Assembly (NCBI GenBank): GCA_946479895.1
Contig: CAMLHT010000103.1
Location: 1 to 12,707, forward strand
Length of the DNA: 12,707 nt
Reading direction: 5' to 3'
Source of the DNA: an uncultured Gemmatimonadota bacterium
Lineage (GTDB): Bacteria > Gemmatimonadota > Gemmatimonadetes > Gemmatimonadales > Gemmatimonadaceae
The position numbers and the translations under genes were made by a program. This document shows positions 1-5,402 of the stretch, piece after piece (within the stretch, counting starts at the first letter, position 1; each line of letters opens with the position of its first letter). The notes below the pieces were generated by a model. It saw only the letters and a list, made by a program, of their open reading frames with translations. It did not search any database and had not been told where the DNA came from.

Positions 1-2
1 CA

Positions 3-52
3 AAACCGGGGGAACTTCAATCACCGAGCCCCAACCCTCCGGTTTGTTTTTT
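3..52. terminator. Possible bidirectional Rho-independent terminator
   Basis: Seven bases, AAACCGG (3-9), are the reverse complement of CCGGTTT (39-45), and a run of six T follows at 47-52. On the minus strand the same arms are preceded by six A and end in a short T-run at the window edge. It could therefore end transcription of the minus-strand BON gene (stop at 142) and of a gene entering from the left. The loop is long (29 bases), although G-rich and C-rich segments inside could extend the stem. The call is tentative. Confidence 0.35.
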
Positions 53-141
53 CCGCGTTCATCAGCGTGATCCGCGCGCCCAACTCCTGTGCGAGCCGCG
101 ACGCCGCTTGGAACCCGAATGATCAGGATCCCTTCCAGCGC

Positions 142-798
142 TTACAGTGCAACGGTCAATCGATCTATCACGCTGCGCACGCCCGGCGCCGACCAGGCCG
201 CGCGCTCGGCGTCCTGGCGCTCGGCCCATGAGCGCACCGATCCGCGCAACGTCACCTGACCGTCGGAGATCTGGACGACGATGTGCTTCGAGTCGAGCTC
301 GGCGCTGCGGCGCAGGGCGCTCTCGATCGCGTGGGTGACATCGGCCGGCGTGGGCTCCGCCGGATGGATCGCGATGTAGTTGGACACGCCGTGGACCCCG
401 GCGAGCACCTTCACCGCGCAGGACGCCGCGTCGCGCTGGTACTGCCAGCCGACGGTGCCCTCGAGGGTGACCCAGCCGTCCCGGACGGTCGCGCGGATGG
501 AGCTCTCGGGCACCTGGACGTTCATCTCCAGCGCCGTGGCGACGGCGCGGGCGATCTCGATGTCGGTGCGGCGGTGCTCCGGCGGCGCGGATACGACCAG
601 GTCGTCGGCGACCGCCCGGACCCCGGCGATCCGTTCGGCCGCGTTCCGCGCCGCGATCTTCTCCGCGTAGGTGGGGACGCTCCCCGTGAGGCTGACGATT
701 CCGGCCTCGACCTTCACGTCGATGGCCGCCTCTTCGAGGCTGGGGTCCCAGTGGAGCTCCTCGATCACGTCTCCCTGGATCTGTGCGTCCGTCCGCAT
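142..798 (-). CDS. Triple BON-domain protein (paralogue 1)
   Basis: A 218-residue protein made of three BON domains, at about residues 4-70, 76-144 and 151-217. Each shows the family pattern: a polar helix, a strand with a conserved Gly-x-Val-x-Leu-x-Gly turn (GIVSLTG, GWVTLEG, GQVTLRG), then an Ala-rich helix ending in Gly-Val. BON domains are thought to bind phospholipid or other hydrophobic surfaces; OsmY of E. coli has two and is induced by osmotic stress. Unlike OsmY, this protein has no signal peptide, so it is probably cytoplasmic or at the inner face of the membrane. I chose the ATG at 798 because GGAG lies six bases upstream and the BON homology starts at once; a longer frame to 1023 would add 75 low-complexity residues. 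It is divergent from the universal stress gene and paralogous to the gene at 3590-4246. The stress role is inferred. Confidence 0.9.
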   Translation of the reverse strand: MRTDAQIQGDVIEELHWDPSLEEAAIDVKVEAGIVSLTGSVPTYAEKIAARNAAERIAGVRAVADDLVVSAPPEHRRTDIEIARAVATALEMNVQVPESSIRATVRDGWVTLEGTVGWQYQRDAASCAVKVLAGVHGVSNYIAIHPAEPTPADVTHAIESALRRSAELDSKHIVVQISDGQVTLRGSVRSWAERQDAERAAWSAPGVRSVIDRLTVAL

Positions 799-1006
799 GC
801 GCTTCTCCGTGGCGAGTGGGTTCGTCCCGTCTCCCCGAAAGTGCGGCCGGACGCGGCCGCCTACAGTCGGCATTCCGCGCCGGTTACGTGAGGGAATCGG
901 CCCGTGACGCGGGTAGGCTTTTCGCCCGGTGCCCGGAGTGGAACCACCGACTGATGAAGGGCTTGCGTCGAGGCATCGTGAGGGCATACCCGGACCGGAG
1001 GGTCTC
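799..1006. promoter_or_regulatory. Divergent intergenic region between BON and usp genes
   Basis: These 208 bases separate two divergently transcribed stress-type genes and must contain at least part of both promoters. I see a ribosome-binding site at each end (GGAG before the BON ATG on the minus strand; GGAGGG at 997-1002 before the usp ATG). There is also a GC palindrome, GCGGCCGC, at 853-860. I could not pick out convincing -35/-10 pairs on either strand, so no exact promoter is claimed. Confidence 0.5.
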
Positions 1007-1996
1007 ATGTACCGCAGCATCATCGTCCCCCTCGACGGCTCGGCCCGCAGTCATGACGCGCTGCCGGTGGCCGCGAACCTCGCCGAGGCCTCCGGTGCCA
1101 CGCTCCACCTGGTGCGCGTGCACCTCAACGACCGGCGGGATCTGGCCGATGATCCCTCCTGGGACGCGATGTTTCGCGAGGGAGAGCTGCGATACCTGGA
1201 GGCGCTGGCGCAGGCGTACGAGCCGCTGGCCGGCGGACGCGTGGAGACCGCGCTGCTGGAGGCGCCGGTCGTGGAGTCGTTGGCCAGCTTCGCCACGAGT
1301 CGCGTCGCGCCGCTGTTCGTGATGGCGGCCCGCGGCCGGACAGGCCTGCGGCGCGCGATTCTCGGCAGCACCTCGGACGGGCTGGTGCGGCATGGCGAAG
1401 TACCGGTGCTCGTGTTGCGGGATCGTCCGGGCGACGAGGATACGCCGCTGTGGAAGACGAACCCCCGTCCGTTCCACCGGATCGTCGTCCCGCTCGACGG
1501 ATCGGTCTACGCCGAGGGCGGCATCGCGCACGCCGTGGCGATCGCGCGGGCCATCGACGCCCGGCTGCGGCTCGTGCGGGTGATCGGCCCGGTGATGACG
1601 AGCGCGGTCATCGGCGCCTTCGCGACGCGGCCGCTGATGCCGTACGACGAGTCGACCGTGCTGCGCAACGATGCCGCGCAGGACTATCTCCAGGCCATCG
1701 TCGACCGCATCAACGCGGAGGGGCCCACGCTGCACATCTCGACCGAGGTGGCGCTCTCCGCGGATCCGGCGACGGCCATCATCGAGAGCTGCCGGCGGGC
1801 GGCCGCCGACCTGATCGTGATGGCGTCGCATGGGCGCGGCGCATCGCGCCTGCTGCGGAGCGCCGTGGGTGATCGCGTGCTTCGCGACGGCCCCGACGCG
1901 ATCCTGTTCGTGAAGCCCGATGCCAGCCGCCTGCCGGCCGGCCTCCAGACCGCTGAGCACGAGGAGCCGGCGGATGCGCCGGCGCCGGTGCGGTAG
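1007..1996 (+). CDS. Tandem universal stress protein (two UspA domains)
   Basis: A 329-residue cytoplasmic protein with two UspA domains, residues 1-140 and 157-303. Each begins with the typical strand (IIVPLDGS at 5-12; IVVPLDGS at 159-166), whose Asp contacts nucleotide in ATP-binding members. Domain 1 keeps the phosphate loop: G110, nine residues, then G120-S121. Domain 2 has SHG at 274-276 but Ser-Ala (285-286) where Gly-Ser is expected, with one residue fewer in the loop, so its ATP binding may be weak or lost. The start at 1007 is set by GGAGGG four bases upstream and by the domain boundary; an upstream in-frame ATG at 929 would add 26 residues with no homology. It is the first gene of a plus-strand operon, with the next start 22 bases after its stop. 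Tandem Usps generally act in survival of starvation, oxygen or energy stress; the signal here is unknown. Confidence 0.93.
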   Translation: MYRSIIVPLDGSARSHDALPVAANLAEASGATLHLVRVHLNDRRDLADDPSWDAMFREGELRYLEALAQAYEPLAGGRVETALLEAPVVESLASFATSRVAPLFVMAARGRTGLRRAILGSTSDGLVRHGEVPVLVLRDRPGDEDTPLWKTNPRPFHRIVVPLDGSVYAEGGIAHAVAIARAIDARLRLVRVIGPVMTSAVIGAFATRPLMPYDESTVLRNDAAQDYLQAIVDRINAEGPTLHISTEVALSADPATAIIESCRRAAADLIVMASHGRGASRLLRSAVGDRVLRDGPDAILFVKPDASRLPAGLQTAEHEEPADAPAPVR

Positions 1997-2018
1997 CGCA
2001 TTCCATTCGAGAACCGCC

Positions 2019-2705
2019 ATGACGATACCCCTTGGCAGTGTCGGTCTTCCGTCGGCGTCGGCGATCCCGCACGGCACGGAAGTCACCGTCGAGCCGGCGC
2101 TGGAGCGCCGCGACCGCCTGACCTGCGCCTTCCGGCCGATCCTCGCGATTCCTCACGTGCTGCTCGTGGGCGCCCCGGTGGCTTTCGGCATCTCCATCGG
2201 GTGGCGCGCGGCGGACGGCCCGAGCCCCGACTGGGGCGCGGGAACCGGAGTCCTCGGACTCGTGGCCGCCGTCTCGGGCCTGATCGCGTGGTTCGCGATC
2301 GTGTTCACCGGCAGGATGCCCGACGGCCTGTGGCAGCTCGGCGCCTTCTACCTGCGGTGGCGCGTGCGGGCGATGGCCTACATCGCGCTGCTCCGCGACG
2401 AGTATCCGCCCTTCGGTGAAGGCGAGTATCCTGCCCGGGTGGACATCGTTCCGCCACCCAGCGAGCGCAATCGGGTCACGGTGGGATTCCGGATCTTCCT
2501 GCTGATTCCCCACTTCATCGCGCTCTGGCTGCTCAGCGTCCTGTGGCTGGGCACGTCGATCGTCGCCTGGCTCTCGATCCTGTTCACCGGCCGGTTCCCG
2601 GAGACCCTCTACACCTATGGCGTGTCGGTGCTTCGCTGGAGCGCGCGGGTCGAGGCCTATCTCCTGCTGCTGCACGACGAGTATCCGCCCTTCGCCCTGG
2701 AGTGA
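2019..2705 (+). CDS. Membrane protein with two DUF4389 units
   Basis: A 228-residue integral membrane protein formed by an internal duplication. Unit 1 (about 33-132) and unit 2 (about 152-225) share the same landmarks in order: a basic amphipathic start, FR-x-IL-x-IPH or FR-x-FLLIPH, a hydrophobic span, AW-x-(A/S)I-(V/L)-FTGR-(M/F)-P, then RW-x-(V/A)R-x-(M/E)AY and finally DEYPPF. These are the hallmarks of the DUF4389 family, whose biochemical function is unknown to me. Predicted membrane segments lie near 41-62, 78-97 and 159-189. The ATG at 2019 is preceded by only a weak GAGAA, but a longer frame from 1920 would overlap the usp gene with low-complexity sequence. The next gene starts four bases after this stop, so co-transcription with usp and the lipoprotein is likely. 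An envelope-stress role is inferred from neighbours only. Confidence 0.88.
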   Translation: MTIPLGSVGLPSASAIPHGTEVTVEPALERRDRLTCAFRPILAIPHVLLVGAPVAFGISIGWRAADGPSPDWGAGTGVLGLVAAVSGLIAWFAIVFTGRMPDGLWQLGAFYLRWRVRAMAYIALLRDEYPPFGEGEYPARVDIVPPPSERNRVTVGFRIFLLIPHFIALWLLSVLWLGTSIVAWLSILFTGRFPETLYTYGVSVLRWSARVEAYLLLLHDEYPPFALE

Positions 2706-2709
2706 TACC

Positions 2710-3024
2710 ATGCGCCGATCCCGAGGTCTCGCGCTGACCGCGACCGCAGTTCTGCTCGTCGTGGCGCTCGGGGCCTGCACCGCCACTCAGCCGCGGTTCG
2801 CCGGCATGGTGGCCCTGGGGAAGGTCCCGGGGTTCTGGAAGGGCTTCTGGCACGGGTTCATCGCGCCGATCACGTTCATCGTCAGCCTCATCTCGGACGA
2901 GGTGCACGTGTACGCGTTCCCGAACAGCGGCCGCTGGTACGAGTTCGGGTTCATGCTGGGCATCAGCGGCTTCTCAGGCGGTGTGTTCGCCGGATCGCGC
3001 TCCGGCAAGTCGAGGAAGGAATGA
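2710..3024 (+). CDS. Small conserved-looking lipoprotein
   Basis: A 104-residue protein with a lipoprotein signal: Arg-rich n-region, hydrophobic core, and lipobox LGAC, so Cys23 would be lipidated and become the mature N terminus. The mature part (about 82 residues) has an aromatic and Gly-rich stretch (PGFWKGFWHGFIAPITF near 41-57), then a polar segment and a second Gly/Phe-rich stretch (FGFMLGISGFSGG near 77-89). These could be two membrane-associated helices. I recognise this as resembling a widespread small uncharacterised family, but I cannot name a domain. GGAG seven bases before the ATG, within the end of the previous gene, sets the start. Its stop overlaps the ATG of the 55-residue gene (ATGA), which points to translational coupling. 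Function unknown; an envelope location is well supported. Confidence 0.85.
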   Translation: MRRSRGLALTATAVLLVVALGACTATQPRFAGMVALGKVPGFWKGFWHGFIAPITFIVSLISDEVHVYAFPNSGRWYEFGFMLGISGFSGGVFAGSRSGKSRKE

Positions 3025-3188
3025 TGAATTCCAGGGTGGCGGGTCCCCGGGCCGGCAAGGAGCATCATCGGATCAGGCTCCTGATCCTGCTGCTCATCCT
3101 CCTCTGCATCCTCGGCGTACGTGAGCTCGCGGGGCAGGACCGCCGGCCGTCGGCTCCCGACGGCGCGGCGCATCACCTGCTGAAGTAG
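3021..3188 (+). CDS. 55-residue single-pass membrane microprotein
   Basis: A short frame of 55 codons, ATG at 3021 and TAG at 3186-3188. Its start overlaps the stop of the lipoprotein gene in an ATGA arrangement and is preceded by a very purine-rich site (GAGGAAGGA directly before ATG). A second ATG follows immediately at 3024. The protein has a basic N-terminal segment with two His, a hydrophobic run of about 14 residues rich in Leu and Ile (20-33), and a polar C-terminal tail (34-55). The layout suggests a single membrane helix, with a cytoplasmic N terminus by the positive-inside rule. The last 16 bases overlap the 3' end of the minus-strand gene at 3173-3529. I recognise no family. The coupling and strong ribosome-binding site support a real gene; function is unknown. 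Confidence 0.6.
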   Translation: MMNSRVAGPRAGKEHHRIRLLILLLILLCILGVRELAGQDRRPSAPDGAAHHLLK

Positions 3189-3529
3189 ATCTCCACGAAG
3201 GTGGAAAAGGCCCGGGCGTAGGTTTCCGCGCATTCGTCGTCGTCGGCGGAATGCTCTTCTGCCACCAGGGTCGGGTAGGAATGCACGCCGCCATGGCGGC
3301 GGATGGCCGTCTTGAACGCCACGACGGCCTCCTCGAGCGGCAGCGCGTCGTCCTTCAGCCGCGCGACCAGCACGGCGATCGCGTCGCGCAGCTCACGCGT
3401 CGCACGCTCGGAGCGATCGTGCCAGGCGCGCTGGAACGCCCGGCCGAGCTCCCGCGCGGGGCTGCGGCCGGGAGAGGGTGGGGCGTATGAGCTCCTGTAC
3501 AGCACCAGACTCTTTGCAGTGGCAGGCAT
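3173..3529 (-). CDS. Hypothetical protein, 118 residues
   Basis: I do not recognise this family. The protein is soluble, with no signal peptide or membrane span. It has a basic Pro/Ser-rich N-terminal part (1-25), then a long charged helical region with alternating Arg, Glu and Ala (about 26-85), then an acidic stretch (near 94-100) and an aromatic C terminus. The ATG at 3529 is chosen because GGAGG lies eight bases upstream; an in-frame start at 3583 lacks such a site. It lies 60 bases downstream of the second BON gene on the same strand and is probably read from the same transcript, with a strong hairpin (3548-3573) between them. It overlaps the convergent microprotein gene by 16 bases. Confidence 0.65.
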   Translation of the reverse strand: MPATAKSLVLYRSSYAPPSPGRSPARELGRAFQRAWHDRSERATRELRDAIAVLVARLKDDALPLEEAVVAFKTAIRRHGGVHSYPTLVAEEHSADDDECAETYARAFSTFVEIYFSR

Positions 3530-3547
3530 TGCTGGATCCTCCGCCGT

Positions 3548-3573
3548 GGCGGCCGCAGGGGTGGGCGGCCGCC
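3548..3573. repeat. Perfect 9-bp inverted repeat with 8-base loop
   Basis: GGCGGCCGC (3548-3556) and GCGGCCGCC (3565-3573) are exact reverse complements separated by eight bases. All 18 paired positions are G or C. It lies in the 60-base gap between the second BON gene and the hypothetical gene at 3173-3529, so the hairpin would form in a shared minus-strand transcript. No T-run follows on the minus strand, so it does not look like a simple terminator. It may affect transcript stability or partial read-through, or be chance in GC-rich DNA. Confidence 0.55.
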
Positions 3574-3589
3574 GCGACTTCAAGAGTTC

Positions 3590-4246
3590 TCAGATCCGTA
3601 CGGCGATCTGGTCCTCGACTTTCGTCACGCCGGGCGCGGCCCATGCGGCCTGCTCGGCGTCATTCCGTTCGGCCCACGAGCGCACGGTTCCGCGCAGGGT
3701 CACTTTGCCGTCGACCGCCTCGACCGTGATGTTGTGGGCGTCCTGCTCGGCGTGCCGCTTGATCGCGCTCTCGATGCGCTGGCTCACGTCGGGGGCCGAC
3801 GCGCGCTGCTTGATGCTGATGAGGTTCGTCACGCCCTTCACGCCGGTGAGGTGACGGACCGCGCGGTCGGCGGCGCTGCGCTGATACTGCCATTCGGTCT
3901 GGCCCTCGAGCCACACCCAGCCGTCCTCGACACGGGCCTTGATGCCTTCGGTCGGGACGTCCACGTCCCAGCGCAGGCTCTCGACGACCGAGTGCGCGAT
4001 GTCCGTGTCCGTGCGCATCGAGCTCGAGGGCAGCTTGACGATGAGGTCTTCGGCCACGGCCTTCACACCGGCGACGCGCTCGGCGGCCTTCACGACCGAG
4101 AACTTGCGGGAATAGCTGTCGACTTCACCCGAGAGGGTGACGACGCCGTCCTTGCAGGCCACGCCGATCTCCGTGCGGCCGATGCTGGGGTCCCAGCGCA
4201 GCTCGTCGATCACGTCCCGTTGCAGCTGTGAATCGCTCTTGATCAT
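3590..4246 (-). CDS. Triple BON-domain protein (paralogue 2)
   Basis: A 218-residue protein with three BON domains (about 5-71, 77-145 and 152-218). It aligns along its whole length with the 218-residue product of 142-798, with roughly half the residues identical by eye. The best conserved blocks are DGWV-x-LEG in domain 2 and VTLRG-(S/T)-VRSWAER-x-DAE in domain 3. There is no signal peptide. The start at 4246 is firm: AAAGGAGG lies seven bases upstream, and an extended frame to 4369 only adds unrelated Arg/Pro-rich sequence. Membrane or osmotic-stress protection is inferred from the OsmY-like family. It is divergent from the sigma factor gene and leads into the hypothetical gene downstream. 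Confidence 0.92.
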   Translation of the reverse strand: MIKSDSQLQRDVIDELRWDPSIGRTEIGVACKDGVVTLSGEVDSYSRKFSVVKAAERVAGVKAVAEDLIVKLPSSSMRTDTDIAHSVVESLRWDVDVPTEGIKARVEDGWVWLEGQTEWQYQRSAADRAVRHLTGVKGVTNLISIKQRASAPDVSQRIESAIKRHAEQDAHNITVEAVDGKVTLRGTVRSWAERNDAEQAAWAAPGVTKVEDQIAVRI

Positions 4247-4523
4247 CGGAATCCTCCTTTCACTAGGCACCGCGGGGTCGCGCGGTGGACGCGATGCGCC
4301 CTCCATGCGGCGGGGAGCGCGATTTGAGTATTTCATGGTATGGCCCGCCGGTGGCGTGTCTGTCGGCAAATGCCCCCCCGGAGGGTCGGCAAGGCTGACG
4401 GGCGGGTCCTGTCGGGGTTTCCCGGGTCGGAAACGGGCCGCTCACCGACAGCTTTCGCCCTCGCCGCCTGGCTATTCTCCCGCATGGTCACACCCGCGGG
4501 AATCCGGGTGAGCCGGAGTGCAC
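4247..4523. promoter_or_regulatory. Divergent intergenic region before the sigma factor gene
   Basis: This 277-base region lies between the minus-strand BON gene and the plus-strand sigma factor gene and should hold promoters for both. It contains an AT-richer island at about 4322-4346, which stands out against the GC-rich background and could be the BON promoter. It also has a run of seven C (4373-4379), a repeated TCGGCAA (from 4363 and 4385) and nested inverted repeats (4409-4451). I found no -35/-10 pair with good spacing, so none is called. Confidence 0.45.
4409..4451. repeat. Nested inverted repeats upstream of sigma factor gene
   Basis: Outer arms CTGTCGG (4409-4415) and CCGACAG (4445-4451) are perfect 7-base reverse complements. 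They enclose inner arms GTTTCC (4417-4422) and GGAAAC (4429-4434) with a six-base loop. In RNA this could fold into an inner hairpin closed by an outer helix with an asymmetric bulge. As DNA, either pair could be a dimer-binding operator. It sits 72 bases before the sigma factor ATG, within likely 5' leader or promoter distance. The role is unproven. Confidence 0.4.
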
Positions 4524-5399
4524 ATGTCACGTCGATCAGGATCTGGCCGGGCACCGCAACATCGTCCCCGCGGGGACGATGTGGACACCCTCACGCAGTA
4601 TCTGGATGAGATCAGCAAATATCCGCTGCTCTCGCGTGAGGAGGAGTCGGCGCTTGCCGTGCGGATCCGCGCCGGGGACGAGGACGCGCTCGATGCGCTC
4701 GTCTGCGCGAACCTGCGGTTCGTCGTGTCGATCGCCAAGAAGTACCAGCACCGGGGCGTCTCGCTTCCCGACCTCATCGAGGATGGCAACCTCGGCCTGA
4801 TCCGGGCGGCCGAGCGGTTCGACGAGACGCGCGGCGTGAAGTTCATCTCCTACGCGGTGTGGTGGGTGAAGCAGGCGATCCTCCAGACGCTCGCGGACAA
4901 CGGCCACGCGGTGCGGCTGCCGGTGGGCCAGGCGGGCGCGGTCTACCGCATCGGACGCGAGGCCAGCACGCTGAGTCAGGAGCTTGGCCGCGATCCGACC
5001 CAGCGCGAGCTGGCGGACGAGCTGGAGATCCCGGAGCAAGCGGTGCTCGCGGCGCTTCCGATCGCCCGCGGCTACCTCTCGCTCGACGCGCCGTTCTCCG
5101 AGGGAGCGGAGGGCAACCTGCTGGACTATCTCCCCGACGAGCACAACGACGCTCCCGATTCGGCTGTGAGCGGGGCTGGCCTGAGCGAGTCGCTGCATGA
5201 GGCGATGGGACGGCTACGCGGCCGCGAGGCCGAAGTGCTATCGCTGTACTTCGGCCTCGACGGCTCGGATCCGATGACGCTCGACGCGATCGGCCACCGC
5301 TTCGGCATCACGCGCGAGCGGGTGCGCCAGATCAAGGACAAGGCGCTGCTGCGTCTCCGCTCGTCGAAGCAGGCCAGGCTGCTCGCGGCGTACCGCTGA
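4524..5399 (+). CDS. Short RpoD/SigA-type sigma-70 factor
   Basis: A 291-residue RNA polymerase sigma factor. Region 1.2 is at about 22-52. Region 2 is at about 55-130 and includes the core-binding signature DLIEDGNLGLIRA-x-ERFD (83-100) and the -10 reading segment YAVWWVKQAIL (110-120, with Lys where most primary sigmas have Arg). Region 3 is at about 135-210. Region 4 is at about 220-285, with the helix-turn-helix ending ITRERVRQI (262-270). Region 1.1 and the non-conserved insert of E. coli RpoD are absent. The length and architecture match the compact RpoD/SigA form that is the main sigma in some phyla and a group 2 factor in others; which applies here cannot be told. The ATG at 4524 is preferred over GTG at 4518 because GGAG (4515-4518) lies five bases before it. 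It ends three bases from the convergent permease gene. Confidence 0.93.
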   Translation: MSRRSGSGRAPQHRPRGDDVDTLTQYLDEISKYPLLSREEESALAVRIRAGDEDALDALVCANLRFVVSIAKKYQHRGVSLPDLIEDGNLGLIRAAERFDETRGVKFISYAVWWVKQAILQTLADNGHAVRLPVGQAGAVYRIGREASTLSQELGRDPTQRELADELEIPEQAVLAALPIARGYLSLDAPFSEGAEGNLLDYLPDEHNDAPDSAVSGAGLSESLHEAMGRLRGREAEVLSLYFGLDGSDPMTLDAIGHRFGITRERVRQIKDKALLRLRSSKQARLLAAYR

Positions 5400-5402
5400 C
5401 GG

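Noticed and set aside
25..115. A minus-strand stretch whose translation looks protein-like (GFQAASRLAQELGARITLMNA).
   Set aside because: It is about 30 codons between stops, has no start codon or ribosome-binding site, and overlaps the putative terminator. It could be a gene remnant, but I cannot support it.
853..860. GCGGCCGC near the first BON gene, shared with the hairpin arms at 3549-3556 and 3565-3572, as a common regulatory element.
   Set aside because: An 8-base all-GC palindrome is likely by chance in this composition, and its position relative to the two BON genes differs (upstream versus downstream).
884..2086. A 400-codon open frame on the minus strand opposite the universal stress gene.
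   Set aside because: The translation is Arg-, Gly- and His-rich without any domain, and it lies antisense to a clear two-domain Usp. Long open antisense frames are expected in DNA this GC-rich.
4453..4478. TATTCT (4473-4478) as a -10 element for the sigma factor gene.
   Set aside because: The only TT-rich hexamer upstream gives a 14-base spacer, and at 17 bases the hexamer is AGCTTT. The pair is too poor to call.
5400..5402. A bidirectional terminator between the convergent sigma factor and permease genes.
   Set aside because: Only three bases separate the stops, and I see no GC stem followed by a T-run in the flanking coding sequence.
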